Assembly: GCF_900182745.1 (NCBI RefSeq)
Contig: NZ_FXTY01000001.1
Location: 806,001-870,000 of the forward strand
Source of the DNA: Shimia sagamensis
GTDB taxonomy: Bacteria; Pseudomonadota; Alphaproteobacteria; Rhodobacterales; Rhodobacteraceae
Length of the DNA: 64,000 nucleotides
Reading direction: 5' to 3'
In this document: positions 41,545 to 50,799 of the stretch, one piece after another
Numbering within the stretch: the stretch's first letter is position 1
Layout of the letters: each line of letters opens with the position of its first letter
The notes under the pieces: generated by a model
Told to the model about the DNA's origin: nothing
Databases searched by the model: none
What the model saw: only the letters and a program-made list of their open reading frames with translations
Position numbers and translations under genes: made by a program

Positions 41545-41577
41545 GCAAAACTTAAGTTGCCATAACTTTTGCTTATG
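41545..41577. promoter_or_regulatory. Candidate LysR-type operator before the formate dehydrogenase genes
   Basis: Two inverted repeats lie between lysR and fdsB: AACTTAAGTT (41549-41558, inside the near-palindrome GCAAAACTTAAGTTGC) and CATAA-N7-TTATG (41561-41577, which fits T-N11-A and overlaps the lysR stop). They are 58 to 90 nt upstream of the fdsB ATG. Activation by the adjacent LysR protein is inferred. Confidence 0.45.
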
Positions 41578-42460
41578 TTGTGCTGAGCCCTAACGTCCGC
41601 CGCAGGGCTTCAACCGTGGACAGGCCTGGGTCACGGTGCGGTGAAACCAGACTTACATCTTTCTCTTCCTCAGGAGAGGTGAGGGCAAGCGCGACTGTGT
41701 TGGGCATATTTCCCAAACAGTTAACCAGCCCAGCTGGGATTACCGTTGCAGCCACGCCATTGGCTGCCATCAGCATCGATGCCGTGAATTCGCCGGTTTC
41801 AGCGACCACATTTGGCACTTCATTTATTGTTCGAAAGATCAGGTCCAAAATCCGTCGATTCTGCATGCTTGGATCAAGCAGGCTTAACGGTAGCGCCGCG
41901 GCCTCCGCCCAACTGGCGGTGCCGGTGACCCGTGGCGCAAGAGCTTTCGGCGCCAAAAGCATGTAACTCTCATTGTACAGATGTTCGACCCGCACCATTT
42001 CCGGCGACACGCCTTCGCCATAGGTGATGCCTGCGTCAAACACGCCGTTTTCCAACCCCTGCTGGATTGCAAGTGATGATACGGTTTGCAGGCGCACGCT
42101 GATCCCGGGGTGGGCAGTGCGCAAATGTCGAACAGCGTCCGCTGCAAAACCAACGGCTGTCGGAATCACACCAATGGTCAGCCGCCCGGTGATCTCCCCC
42201 CCAGCAGAGCGAAAGTCCTCCTCCAGAAGTTTCACACTGTCCATGATCTTGCGGGAATGGCGCACAAGTGCCTCGCCTTCTGGTGTGAACCCCAAAAAAC
42301 GATTTCCGCGTTTCACGATTGCCGCATCAAGGCGTTCTTCCATCTTTCGGATGCGCATGCTGAACGCGGGCTGGGACACGCCACAGTCTTCCGCCGCGCG
42401 GGCAAAATGCCCATGGCGGGCCAGTGAGGACAGAAATTCGAGGTCTTTCAGGCTGATCAC
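41573..42460 (-). CDS. LysR-type transcriptional regulator
   Basis: A 295-residue LTTR. The N-terminal winged helix-turn-helix (residues 1-60) includes LEFLSSLARHGHFARAAEDC and SQPAFSMRIRKMEERL. The substrate-binding domain follows (about 90-290). Its closest general type is OxyR/CysB-like in layout. The start is GTG (ISLKDLEF...). It reads in the same direction as the formate dehydrogenase genes, whose ATG is 85 nt beyond its stop, and is divergent from petABC. Control of formate dehydrogenase is inferred from position and from the inverted repeats in the intervening DNA. Confidence 0.88.
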   Translation of the reverse strand: MISLKDLEFLSSLARHGHFARAAEDCGVSQPAFSMRIRKMEERLDAAIVKRGNRFLGFTPEGEALVRHSRKIMDSVKLLEEDFRSAGGEITGRLTIGVIPTAVGFAADAVRHLRTAHPGISVRLQTVSSLAIQQGLENGVFDAGITYGEGVSPEMVRVEHLYNESYMLLAPKALAPRVTGTASWAEAAALPLSLLDPSMQNRRILDLIFRTINEVPNVVAETGEFTASMLMAANGVAATVIPAGLVNCLGNMPNTVALALTSPEEEKDVSLVSPHRDPGLSTVEALRRTLGLSTT

Positions 42461-42755
42461 TGTGCCGCTCCGCTTGGCTGTGGTGCAAGCTCTAGCGGCT
42501 TTGTCATGTCTGCGCCAGCGCCAGCGATTCGATCTGCACCCCCATGTCTCCCGAAGTTGAAGGCAAGAATATTGCGCCCAATCGCCTGAAAAACCGTGTC
42601 ATTAAGCGCGACAAGGGGACGCGACAGTACAAGATAAGCGAATGTTCGCTGGACGGGTTGCACCACCTTCGTTAAATAGCGGCGGAGAGAGGCTGCGGGT
42701 AACTGCGGCCCGAACCGATATGGGCCGCTTGTCGGCTGAAAAATGGAGGAACCTC
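42461..42755. other. Divergent region between lysR and petA
   Basis: A 295-bp stretch without a confident gene. A 7-bp inverted repeat (GCGGCCC / GGGCCGC, 42705-42711 and 42722-42728) lies 28 nt before the petA start, and a good ribosome-binding site TGGAGGA is at 42744-42750. A minus-strand 69-codon frame (42457-42666, GTG start) overlaps the lysR start by 4 nt but has no recognisable features. Promoters for lysR and petABC should be here; I cannot place them. Confidence 0.5.
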
Positions 42756-43316
42756 GTGTCCCACGCAGAAGATCACGAAGGCACCCGGAGAGACTTTCTC
42801 TACTACGCCACCGCCGGCACAGGTGCCGTGGCTACTGGTGCTGCCGTCTGGCCGCTGGTCAATCAGATGAACCCCTCCGCCGATGTGCGCGCGCTCTCCT
42901 CGATTCGCGTCGATACGTCTGGCATCGAGCCCGGTACGCAGCTGACCGTAAAATGGTTGGGTAAGCCGGTGTTTATTCGCCGCCGCACCCAAACTGAGAT
43001 CGACGACGCCCGTGCCGTGAGCATGGATGATCTGTCCATCGACCAAGAATCTCAGAACGCCAACAAGCCTGGCACCGACGCTGCGGATGAAAACCGCGCG
43101 ATGGATGAAACCGGCGAATGGCTGGTGATGATGGGCGTGTGTACCCACCTCGGCTGTGTGCCTTTGGGCGACGGCGCGGGTGACTTTGGTGGTTGGTTCT
43201 GCCCATGCCACGGTTCGCACTACGACACCTCCGGCCGCATCCGCAAAGGTCCGGCTCCTGAAAACCTCCATGTTCCTGTTGCCCGTTTTGAGGGCAGCGA
43301 ACTGGTCCTCGGATAA
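42756..43316 (+). CDS. petA: Ubiquinol-cytochrome c reductase iron-sulfur (Rieske) subunit
   Basis: A 186-residue Rieske protein. The GTG start at 42756 has TGGAGGA 5 nt upstream. A twin-arginine-like anchor follows ([20 protein letters not shown], residues 9-28). The 2Fe-2S ligands are in CTHLGC (Cys129, His131, Cys134) and CPCHGSHYD (from Cys149). It forms the bc1 complex with PetB and PetC, encoded directly downstream, and carries electrons from ubiquinol to cytochrome c1 in the periplasm. Confidence 0.96.
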   Translation: MSHAEDHEGTRRDFLYYATAGTGAVATGAAVWPLVNQMNPSADVRALSSIRVDTSGIEPGTQLTVKWLGKPVFIRRRTQTEIDDARAVSMDDLSIDQESQNANKPGTDAADENRAMDETGEWLVMMGVCTHLGCVPLGDGAGDFGGWFCPCHGSHYDTSGRIRKGPAPENLHVPVARFEGSELVLG

Positions 43317-43328
43317 GGAGACGCGCGC

Positions 43329-44642
43329 ATGTCTGGTATCCCACACGATCACTACGAGCCCACAACCAAGGGCGAAAAATGGGTTGAAAGCCGCCTTCCG
43401 ATTATCGGTCTGCTGTACAACACCCTAATGATTCCAACGCCAAAAAACCTGAACTGGTGGTGGATTTGGGGCATCGTTCTGGCGTTCTGCCTGGTGCTGC
43501 AAATTGTCACCGGCATTGTTCTGGTGATGCACTACACCCCGCACGTTGATCTGGCGTTTGCTTCCGTTGAGCACATCATGCGCAACGTGAATGGCGGTCA
43601 TATGATCCGCTACATCCACATGAATGGCGCCTCGCTGTTCTTCTTTGCTGTCTACATCCACATCTTCCGTGGCCTCTATTACGGGTCCTACAAAGCCCCG
43701 CGTGAGATCACATGGATTGTTGGCATGATCATCTATCTTCTGATGATGGCCGCAGGCTTCATGGGCTACGTTCTACCTTGGGGTCAAATGTCCTTCTGGG
43801 GTGCTACCGTGATCACCGGCCTGTTTGGCGCGATCCCGTTCATCGGCGAAGCCATCCAGACCTGGCTGCTGGGTGGACCAGCGGTGGACAACGCCACGCT
43901 GAACCGCTTCTTCTCGCTGCACTATCTGGTGCCGTTTGTGATTGCCGCTCTGGTGGTTGTTCACATCTGGGCGTTCCACACCACAGGCAACAACAACCCA
44001 ACCGGTGTTGATGTGCGCAAGGGTTCCAAAGAAGAAGTCAAAAAAGACACCCTGCCATTCTGGCCTTACTTCGTGATCAAAGATCTCGTTGGCCTGGCAA
44101 TTGTTCTGACCATCTTCTTTGCGATTGTTGGCTTTATGCCAAACTATCTTGGTCACCCTGACAACTATCTGGAAGCCAACCCGCTTTCGACACCTGCACA
44201 CATCGTGCCGGAATGGTACTTCCTGCCGTTCTACGCGATCCTGCGCGCCTTCACCGCCGACGTTTGGGTTGTGATGGGGGCCAGCTGGATCACCGGCGGC
44301 ATCATCGATGCGAAGTTCTTTGGTGTTCTGGCGATGTTTGGTGCGATCATTGCGATGGCTCTGGTGCCATGGCTTGATACCTCCCGCGTGCGCTCCGGTC
44401 GTTTCCGTCCGATGTTTAAGTGGTGGTATGCGCTTCTGGTTGTCGACTTCATCGTTCTGATGTGGGCCGGTGCAATGCCAGCCGAGCCGCCATACTCCAC
44501 CATCTCTTTGATTGGTGCGACGTACTGGTTCGCTTACTTCTTCGTGATCCTGCCGATCCTTGGTGTGATCGAAAAGCCGACAACTCCGCCGGCCACCATC
44601 GAAGAAGATTTCAATGCCCACTACGGCAAACCTGCTGAATAA
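43329..44642 (+). CDS. petB: Cytochrome b subunit of the bc1 complex
   Basis: A 437-residue cytochrome b with eight membrane spans. Haem-binding and quinone-site segments are visible: the first helix after [20 protein letters not shown], the [13 protein letters not shown] region, and the Qo-site motif [10 protein letters not shown]. It binds hemes bL and bH and carries out the Q cycle in the inner membrane. It follows petA by 12 nt and precedes petC by 14 nt. Length matches the alphaproteobacterial form. Confidence 0.97.
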   Translation: MSGIPHDHYEPTTKGEKWVESRLPIIGLLYNTLMIPTPKNLNWWWIWGIVLAFCLVLQIVTGIVLVMHYTPHVDLAFASVEHIMRNVNGGHMIRYIHMNGASLFFFAVYIHIFRGLYYGSYKAPREITWIVGMIIYLLMMAAGFMGYVLPWGQMSFWGATVITGLFGAIPFIGEAIQTWLLGGPAVDNATLNRFFSLHYLVPFVIAALVVVHIWAFHTTGNNNPTGVDVRKGSKEEVKKDTLPFWPYFVIKDLVGLAIVLTIFFAIVGFMPNYLGHPDNYLEANPLSTPAHIVPEWYFLPFYAILRAFTADVWVVMGASWITGGIIDAKFFGVLAMFGAIIAMALVPWLDTSRVRSGRFRPMFKWWYALLVVDFIVLMWAGAMPAEPPYSTISLIGATYWFAYFFVILPILGVIEKPTTPPATIEEDFNAHYGKPAE

Positions 44643-44656
44643 GAGGAAACAGGATT

Positions 44657-45448
44657 ATGCTTAAGAAACTTAGCATTGCTGCTTTGGCCGCCCTGTCCTT
44701 CTCGGCAGGTGGTGCGATGGCTGCAGGTGGCGCTGGCCACATCGAAGACATCAACTTCTCCTTTGAAGGTCCGTTTGGCAAATTCGACCAGAACCAACTT
44801 CAGCGTGGCCTTCAGGTCTACACCGAAGTGTGTTCGGCCTGTCATGGTCTGCGCTACGTGCCTCTGCGCACGTTGGCGGACGAAGGTGGCCCGCACCTGC
44901 CAGAAGATCAGGTGCGCGCCTACGCGGCTCAGTTCGACATCTTTGATCCAGAGCTGGATGATGATCGCCCACGGTCGCCAACCGACCATTTCCCAGAGAG
45001 CGGTCTGGCAGAAGCGCCTGACCTCAGCTTGATGGCCAAAGCGCGTGCGGGCTTCCACGGCCCGCAAGGCACCGGCATCAATCAGCTGGTCAAAGGCATG
45101 GGCGGCCCAGAGTACATCTACTCTCTCCTGACCGGATACACCGGTGAAGAGAAAGAAGAAGCTGGCACCACATTCTACGAGAACACCGCCTTCCCAGGTG
45201 GTTGGATCGCCATGGCGCCGCCGCTGTACGGTGAGGATGTGGAGTTTGCTGATGGCCACTCCAACTCTCTGCACCACGAAGCAGAAGATATGGCGGCTTT
45301 CCTGATGTGGACCGCAGAGCCCAAAATGATGGCACGCCAGCGCGCAGGCCTGATCGGCGTTCTGTTCCTGTCGCTGCTGAGTGTGTTGCTCTACCTGACC
45401 AACAAGAAGCTCTGGGCGCCAATCAAAGGCAAAAAGCTCAACCTCTGA
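44657..45448 (+). CDS. petC: Cytochrome c1 subunit of the bc1 complex
   Basis: A 263-residue protein with a signal peptide (residues 1-22, ending GAMA), a CSACH haem motif (Cys59, Cys62, His63), the conserved segment [15 protein letters not shown] (about residues 175-189) and one C-terminal membrane anchor (about 232-252). It passes electrons from the Rieske centre to soluble cytochrome c. Last gene of the petABC operon, followed by a terminator at 45475-45506. Confidence 0.96.
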   Translation: MLKKLSIAALAALSFSAGGAMAAGGAGHIEDINFSFEGPFGKFDQNQLQRGLQVYTEVCSACHGLRYVPLRTLADEGGPHLPEDQVRAYAAQFDIFDPELDDDRPRSPTDHFPESGLAEAPDLSLMAKARAGFHGPQGTGINQLVKGMGGPEYIYSLLTGYTGEEKEEAGTTFYENTAFPGGWIAMAPPLYGEDVEFADGHSNSLHHEAEDMAAFLMWTAEPKMMARQRAGLIGVLFLSLLSVLLYLTNKKLWAPIKGKKLNL

Positions 45449-45474
45449 TAGGTCGAAAAGCCTTCAAATTCCAT

Positions 45475-45506
45475 CGCCTCGCCGGGTCACCCTGGCGGGG
45501 CGTTTT
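45475..45506 (+). terminator. Terminator after petABC
   Basis: A GC-rich stem of about 12 bp with one bulge and a TCA loop (CGCCTCGCCGGG / CCCTGGCGGGGCG) is followed by TTTTCATTTTT, a normal intrinsic terminator. Confidence 0.85.
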
Positions 45507-45584
45507 CATTTTTTGCTTTGGAAATCATTAGAATCAGGCGCAAACTGGATCAGGCGACGGGACTCATAGGACCGGAGGCCTCAT

Positions 45585-46376
45585 ATGTTTCGATCTTTCA
45601 CAGCATTGTTGATCCTGCTTTTTGTGAGCAGCAGCCCGGTTTGGGCCAATCCTGTTACGCTAACAGAGTCCGACGACTGGCGTATTCGAGCCACGCTTGG
45701 ATTGTTTGCCGCAGCAAAGACCAATGGCAACGTGACCGTGGCGGGCAACACTGCCGCCTTGGACATGAATTTGCGCGATGCGTTGGAGCATTTGGACTTC
45801 ACCGCAACCGGCCGGTTTGAGGCGTGGCATGGGCGATTGGGTCTGATTGCAGAAGGGCATTACATTGGCCTCAGTGAATCTGCCTTGATCTCCTCCGGCC
45901 CCGGCGCAGGCCGATTCGCAGAGGTAGAATCAACACAAAGCTGGCTGGGGCTCTTGGTGGGATACCGTGCTCTGAGTGGCGAGATGGGTAATGGCCGCCC
46001 CTTTGCCTTCGACGTGCAAGGCGGCGCCCGCTACAATCGCCTCACGCAAAGTGTCGTGGGCATCGGTGGGTTGGTGGATGTGGGCGGCACTGAACGCTGG
46101 TGGGAGCCCGTGGTGGGCGCGCGTTACGCTTGGGAGATTGCTGACAGCTGGACAGGAGCCATCGCGGTGGACGCCAGTGGGTTTGGGGCTAACGGAAATG
46201 ATCTCGCTTGGAGCGCCAATCTCGCCATTTCCAAACAATTCAATGAACGATCATCGGTGGTCTTTGGCTGGCGTCACTACGACATCAACTTTGAAACCAC
46301 CCGTTCGGACGGTGCCTTTGGGGCGGACTTCTACTCGACCGGTCCCTTTATTGCCTACGCCTACACGTTCAAATGA
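45585..46376 (+). CDS. Outer-membrane beta-barrel-like protein
   Basis: A 263-residue exported protein not assignable to a named gene. The signal peptide covers residues 1-22 (ending in VWA). The remainder alternates hydrophobic and polar residues in beta strands with Gly/Asn/Asp turns, and contains aromatic strand ends such as SWLGLLVGYRAL and WWEPVVGARYAWEI. The chain closes with an aromatic strand (PFIAYAYTFK), consistent with an 8-stranded barrel of the OmpA/OmpW size class. It is a single-gene unit, convergent with rpmJ. Confidence 0.7.
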   Translation: MFRSFTALLILLFVSSSPVWANPVTLTESDDWRIRATLGLFAAAKTNGNVTVAGNTAALDMNLRDALEHLDFTATGRFEAWHGRLGLIAEGHYIGLSESALISSGPGAGRFAEVESTQSWLGLLVGYRALSGEMGNGRPFAFDVQGGARYNRLTQSVVGIGGLVDVGGTERWWEPVVGARYAWEIADSWTGAIAVDASGFGANGNDLAWSANLAISKQFNERSSVVFGWRHYDINFETTRSDGAFGADFYSTGPFIAYAYTFK

Positions 46377-46407
46377 GTGCACTTCATTCGGTGAGTTAGA
46401 TACAAAA

Positions 46408-46427
46408 AAGCCGCCCAAAGGCGGCTT
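46408..46427. terminator. Bidirectional terminator between the barrel gene and rpmJ
   Basis: An 8-bp stem AAGCCGCC / GGCGGCTT with a 4-nt loop. On the minus strand it is followed by TTTTTTGTA, the usual rpmJ terminator; from the plus strand, CTTCTTCGTTG follows. Confidence 0.85.
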
Positions 46428-46456
46428 CTTCTTCGTTGTGATGTAAGTCTTGCGAC

Positions 46457-46582
46457 TTAGCCCTGACGCGCTTTGAAGCGTGGCTGGGTCTTATTGATCA
46501 CGTAAACGCGGCCCTTGCGGCGCACGATCCGGCAATCGCGGTGCCGGTTCTTGAGCGACCGGAGCGAGTTCTTGACCTTCAT
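46457..46582 (-). CDS. rpmJ: 50S ribosomal protein L36
   Basis: A 41-residue protein found by direct reading on the minus strand. It begins [20 protein letters not shown], continues [20 protein letters not shown] and ends in G. It is the longer, Cys-poor L36 type (one Cys, no zinc ribbon), which is common in alphaproteobacteria. GAGGAGAA lies 5 nt upstream. It sits as usual next to an intrinsic terminator and a tRNA gene. Confidence 0.95.
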   Translation of the reverse strand: MKVKNSLRSLKNRHRDCRIVRRKGRVYVINKTQPRFKARQG

Positions 46583-46658
46583 GGGTCTTCTCCTCATTTC
46601 GCGGCGCGGCATGCGCCTAAGGTTACGGAATCTCTCAGAGTGAGAGATGATGAATTCA

Positions 46659-46733
46659 TGGTGGGCGATACTGGGATCGAACCAGTGACCCCTTCGATGT
46701 CAACGAAGTGCTCTACCGCTGAGCTAATCACCC
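46659..46733 (-). tRNA. tRNA-Val (anticodon GAC)
   Basis: A 75-nt gene with encoded CCA. The acceptor stem GGGTGAT pairs with ATCGCCC (one G-U), discriminator A. The D arm is TAGCTCAGCGGTAGAGC, the anticodon arm CTTCG-TTGACAT-CGAAG places GAC at 34-36, and the T arm contains GGTTCGATCC. Minus strand, between rpmJ and the N-formylglutamate amidohydrolase gene. Confidence 0.96.
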
Positions 46734-46771
46734 ACTTTGCCAACACAGATACGACACCCCCTAACAAAGGG

Positions 46772-46790
46772 GGCGCGGAAACACCGCGCC
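46772..46790. other. Hairpin upstream of tRNA-Val
   Basis: GGCGCGG / CCGCGCC (7-bp stem, 5-nt loop) lies in the 150-bp region between tRNA-Val and the divergent amidohydrolase gene; a CCCCC/GGGGG pair is adjacent and overlaps it. It may act on tRNA-Val promoter activity; no evidence beyond the sequence. Confidence 0.3.
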
Positions 46791-46883
46791 AGTGGCGGTC
46801 TCTATAAAAGGAGTCGCAGAGGGGATCAAGGGCTTTTGGCGTAGTAATTTTTGCGGCTATAGTTTGAGGGAACAGGAGACACA

Positions 46884-47747
46884 ATGGAAACCCCCGCGTA
46901 CCGCATTTTTGAGCCGGAAACCGTGCAAACGTCGGTGGTGTTCGCCTCACCGCACAGCGGTTGTGACTACCCGGAATGGTTTATCCGCCGCTCTCTCTTG
47001 AATGCACATACGATTCGCTCGTCTGAAGACGCATATGTCGATCACTTGTTTGCGGATGCCCCCAAGTATGGCGCGCCATTCTTGGTTGCGCAGGCGCCAC
47101 GTGCGCTGCTGGATCTCAACCGTGCTGCAGAGGAGTTGGACCCGGCTCTAATACAAGGGGTGCGAAAAGTGGGGCACAACCCCCGCGTGGCCTCTGGTTT
47201 GGGCGTGATCCCCCGCGTGGTTGCCAATGGACGTGCAATCTACCACGGAAAAATGACCCGGGCCGAAGCCGACGCCAGAATTGACGCATATTGGCGTCCG
47301 TACCATGCCGAACTCCAGGCTTTGCTGGAGGCCGCCCGCGAAAAATTTGGCGAGGCCATCTTGGTGGATTGCCACTCTATGCCCCGCGAGGCCGTGGAAA
47401 GCGCCACACGTCGCGGTGTACCACGCCCCGAAGTTGTGCTCGGTGACCGCTTTGGTGCCGCTGCGGATGTGGAGCTGGTTGATCAGATCGAAGCAGCCTT
47501 TTTGAAGGCGGGCTTTGTTGTCTCCCGCAACACGCCTTTTGCCGGGGCGTATGTGACACAGCATTATGGTCGTCCGCTTAAAGCGCAACACGCGGTTCAG
47601 ATTGAAATTGACCGGTCGCTCTACATGGATGAGGCCAGCATTCAGCCAAATTCCGATTTTGAAAACTTCCGCGAACGACTGACGCAAGTGATTGCGCAAA
47701 TTGCCGGCTTGGGCCAGCCGGAGACCAACAGCCTGGCCGCCGAATAG
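46884..47747 (+). CDS. N-formylglutamate amidohydrolase family protein
   Basis: A 287-residue protein of the N-formylglutamate amidohydrolase family (HutG type). Typical features are the zinc-site start FASPHSGCDYPEWF (about residues 18-31), followed by DAYVDHLF and LDLNRAAEELDP, and later LVDCHSMPRE. The family hydrolyses N-formyl-L-glutamate to formate and glutamate in histidine degradation, but many members act outside that pathway. No other hut gene is visible here. A single gene with GGGAACAGGAGAC upstream; pncA follows 63 nt later. Confidence 0.85.
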   Translation: METPAYRIFEPETVQTSVVFASPHSGCDYPEWFIRRSLLNAHTIRSSEDAYVDHLFADAPKYGAPFLVAQAPRALLDLNRAAEELDPALIQGVRKVGHNPRVASGLGVIPRVVANGRAIYHGKMTRAEADARIDAYWRPYHAELQALLEAAREKFGEAILVDCHSMPREAVESATRRGVPRPEVVLGDRFGAAADVELVDQIEAAFLKAGFVVSRNTPFAGAYVTQHYGRPLKAQHAVQIEIDRSLYMDEASIQPNSDFENFRERLTQVIAQIAGLGQPETNSLAAE

Positions 47748-47810
47748 GCGGAGAAACGTTGACCCGCGCCACGCAGTTGATAAGGCTCTGCGCAAACACA
47801 GGAGACCAGA

Positions 47811-48407
47811 ATGTCCAACGCTTTAATTGTGATTGATGTGCAAAACGACTTTTGTCCCGGCGGCGCCCTGGCCGTGCCGGAAGGTGATCAGATTGTCCCC
47901 GGCATCAACGCTCTTATGGCGGAGTTTGACACCGTAGTCCTAACCCAAGACTGGCATCCGGACGGCCATTCATCGTTTGCCAGCAGCCACGACGGCAAAT
48001 CTTCATATGAGCTGATCGACATGCTTTATGGCCCTCAGGTGCTGTGGCCAGACCACTGTGTGCAAGGCAGCAAAGGGTCGGCCCTGCACGCCGACCTCAA
48101 TGTGACTCGCGCCAACGTGATCATCCGGAAAGGCACCAATTCGGCGATCGATAGCTACTCTGCGTTTTTTGAGAACGATCACAAAACCCCAACAGGATTA
48201 GACGGTTATCTCAAGTCTCTGGGTGTGTCTGAGATCACTATGGTTGGACTAGCAACTGACTTTTGTGTTCAGTTTTCCGCTTTAGATGCAGCCCGGCTAG
48301 GCTTCAAAGTCAGTGTGCGCCAAGATCTCTGCCGCGCGATTGACCTAGATGGCTCCCTTGCGAATGCTGAAAATGCCATGGACGAGGCAGGTATTTCTCG
48401 CATTTGA
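47811..48407 (+). CDS. pncA: Nicotinamidase
   Basis: A 198-residue isochorismatase-fold enzyme. The catalytic Asp is in VIDVQNDFCPGGAL (Asp9/Asp13 region), the metal-site His in DWHPDGHSSFAS, and the nucleophile Cys151 in GLATDFCVQFSALDA. The specificity segment LWPDHCVQGSKGS is also present. It converts nicotinamide to nicotinate for NAD salvage. The next step enzyme, PncB, is encoded at 50800, with a sensor kinase gene between them. Confidence 0.92.
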   Translation: MSNALIVIDVQNDFCPGGALAVPEGDQIVPGINALMAEFDTVVLTQDWHPDGHSSFASSHDGKSSYELIDMLYGPQVLWPDHCVQGSKGSALHADLNVTRANVIIRKGTNSAIDSYSAFFENDHKTPTGLDGYLKSLGVSEITMVGLATDFCVQFSALDAARLGFKVSVRQDLCRAIDLDGSLANAENAMDEAGISRI

Positions 48408-48419
48408 GGAATGATCTTG

Positions 48420-48435
48420 TTGGTTTGTTAACCAA
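48420..48435. repeat. Small inverted repeat between pncA and the kinase gene
   Basis: TTGGTT and AACCAA (6-bp arms, 4-nt spacer TGTT) lie 13 nt after the pncA stop and 46 nt before the kinase start, with GTTAAC in the centre. It may be a weak terminator or an operator; no further support. Confidence 0.3.
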
Positions 48436-48480
48436 ATTTCGGTCATTTACCCTTCATTAGTTGTCTGTGAAGATTTGGAA

Positions 48481-50724
48481 ATGGCTGCGGAAATTCACGA
48501 GCTTAACCGGGCCCTTGAGGCTTTTGATCAACGCAACACACCGGAAGGTTTGTTGCTTAGATATGCTCGTGGTCGCCTGCGCCATTTCTTTGCACGACAG
48601 TCTCTCTCTCTGTTTGGTGCGCTGATCCTGGCTTTCACCGTGTCGCCTCTGATAGGTCTGGCGGCCCTTAGTGTCTCTCTGTTTGGTGAGCTGCTGGATA
48701 CCTATGTACTGCGAAGAGTGAAAAAGCAGCTGCAACGCGGTGTGTCGGTTAAGCAGGTACAATACAAAACCACCGTCACAGCTTTTGCACAGGCTTTTGG
48801 GTTGTCTGCCTTTGTGGCAATCCTTTGGCTGGCCATTCCGCGCGAAGCGGCCCTGTTGCTCTGTTTGGCTTATCTTGCTGCGGGCGCAGTCAATGCCGTC
48901 ATGGCGCTGCCCTTCCACCGACGGGCAGCGGTCGCACGTCTTTTGGTATATGGGAGCACTGTTGTCGGGCTGTTTATTGCGGATTTTTTCGTTCTGCATT
49001 ACCAGCGGGAGCAGTTTTTTTACAACGTCGCCGCCACATTGATGGTGGCTTATACGATGCTGCCATTTGTCAGCTACGTCACCACCGGCCGCCTGCGGGA
49101 TTTGCGTCAACAGCGCCGACAAATCGAGCAGGGGCTTGAACTGGCCAAAGCCAATGCCTCTTTACAGGAGCGTCAAAGAGAAGGCCGCAGGCTTAGCTCA
49201 ATTGCCGAAAATGCCGTCGACAGCATCATGATGCTGGATGCGCAAGCCAACACCCTATGGGTCAATCCTGCGTTTACCCGAAAAACCGGGTACAAGCTGT
49301 CTGAAGTCGTTGGCAAACACCCCACCCAGTACCTGCATGGTCTCAGGTCCGATCCCGCAACCCTGCGGCGCTTCACACAGGCGATCAAAGACGGCGTGGC
49401 GGCCCATGGTGAAAACGTCAATTACACCAAAATCGGCGCCGCTTTCTGGGTGGAAACCAATCTGTCCCCGGTGTTTGATGATCGCGGAAACCTTGAGATG
49501 GTTGTCTGTGTTGATCGCGACATCACGCTCAAAAAACAGCGCGAGGCGGAATTGGCGGAGGCCAAACGTGCCGCAGAAATGGGCGAGCGCGCCAAGACCG
49601 CCTTCCTTGCCACCATGAGCCACGAAATCCGCACCCCCATGAACGGCATTATCGGCATGTCAGACCTGTTAAGTGATGCGAAACTCAGTTCAGAAGAAGC
49701 GCTTTATGTTCAAACCATTCGCCATTCTTCTGAGGCGCTTCTAACCATCATCAATGACATTCTCGACTTCTCAAAACTTCAAGACGGGCACTTGAAGATC
49801 AGCTCCATTGCCTTTGAGTTACAGCCTTGTTTGGATGAGGTGGTTAACCTGATGCGCCCTCAGGCGGCTGCGAAGGGCATTCCGCTGATCATCGAGACTG
49901 CTGACAACCTTCCGCGCACCGTGTGGGGGGATGACGGGCGGTTGCGTCAGATCCTGGTGAATGTGATCGGCAATGCCATCAAGTTCACGGAAACCGGCAA
50001 CGTGACCGTACAGGTTGGCACTGTCAAGGAAGGTCCGGATCATGGGCTGGAGATTTCGGTGACCGACACAGGTATCGGCATCGCGCCCGATCGGATTGAG
50101 CATGTATTTGATCAATTTGCGCAGGCCGACGCGGCCACCACCCGCAGGTTTGGTGGTACCGGTTTGGGGCTCGCCATATCCCGCCAATTGGCGCGGATGA
50201 TGGGCGGCGATGTTATCGCAACAAGTGCCGTGAATGTTGGTTCGTGTTTTGTCATCCAAGTGGACTTCCCGTCAGTCAATCTGCCAGCAAAACGTGTGAC
50301 GGATCCAGATGTTATGCCGGACCCAACAGTGTTTGATGGCAAAACTGTCCTTTTGGCGGAAGACAACCGCACCAACCGTTTCCTCGTTCAAAAACTGTTG
50401 AAAGACTTGCCGCTCACCTTGGTGACTGCCGTTAACGGTAAAGAGGCGGTTGAGATGGTGAAGGAATACCAGCCGGAGATCGTGCTCATGGACATGTCCA
50501 TGCCGGTCATGGACGGGCTTGATGCCACCCGCTTCATTCGCCACCAGATGTCGAACCAACCCCATATCATTGCCTTGACCGCCAACGCATACCGCAGCGA
50601 CCGTCAGGCCTGTTTGGAGGCTGGTATGAATGGTTTCCTGCCCAAGCCAGTGCGGCGTGCGGAGTTGTTGAGAGCCATTGCGCATGGGCTTGAAAGTCGC
50701 ACAACAGCCGCACGTATAGGGTGA
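48481..50724 (+). CDS. Hybrid sensor histidine kinase with PAS and receiver domains
   Basis: A 747-residue sensor. The N-terminal 200 residues hold about five to six membrane spans in an integral sensor region. A PAS domain follows (about 240-350, SIMMLDAQANTLWVNPAFTR). HisKA has the phospho-His in SHEIRTPMNG (His381); the ATPase domain shows NAIKFTETG, DTGIGIAPD and GGTGLGLAIS. The C-terminal receiver has Asp671 in VLMDMSMPVMDG and Lys in FLPKPV. The partner is unknown; no separate regulator gene is adjacent. It lies between pncA and pncB. ATG 48481 is chosen (GTGAAGA upstream); TTG at 48475 is possible. Confidence 0.9.
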   Translation: MAAEIHELNRALEAFDQRNTPEGLLLRYARGRLRHFFARQSLSLFGALILAFTVSPLIGLAALSVSLFGELLDTYVLRRVKKQLQRGVSVKQVQYKTTVTAFAQAFGLSAFVAILWLAIPREAALLLCLAYLAAGAVNAVMALPFHRRAAVARLLVYGSTVVGLFIADFFVLHYQREQFFYNVAATLMVAYTMLPFVSYVTTGRLRDLRQQRRQIEQGLELAKANASLQERQREGRRLSSIAENAVDSIMMLDAQANTLWVNPAFTRKTGYKLSEVVGKHPTQYLHGLRSDPATLRRFTQAIKDGVAAHGENVNYTKIGAAFWVETNLSPVFDDRGNLEMVVCVDRDITLKKQREAELAEAKRAAEMGERAKTAFLATMSHEIRTPMNGIIGMSDLLSDAKLSSEEALYVQTIRHSSEALLTIINDILDFSKLQDGHLKISSIAFELQPCLDEVVNLMRPQAAAKGIPLIIETADNLPRTVWGDDGRLRQILVNVIGNAIKFTETGNVTVQVGTVKEGPDHGLEISVTDTGIGIAPDRIEHVFDQFAQADAATTRRFGGTGLGLAISRQLARMMGGDVIATSAVNVGSCFVIQVDFPSVNLPAKRVTDPDVMPDPTVFDGKTVLLAEDNRTNRFLVQKLLKDLPLTLVTAVNGKEAVEMVKEYQPEIVLMDMSMPVMDGLDATRFIRHQMSNQPHIIALTANAYRSDRQACLEAGMNGFLPKPVRRAELLRAIAHGLESRTTAARIG

Positions 50725-50799
50725 CACACCCTTAGGGGCTTTCAGGCCTTTGATTTTCTGGGTATTAACGGCGAAACAAGACTGTGAGGACCAGAAAAT

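Noticed and set aside
48408-48480. CtrA site at GTTAACC before the sensor kinase
   Set aside because: Only one half (TTAA) is present; the position 7 nt later reads TCGG.
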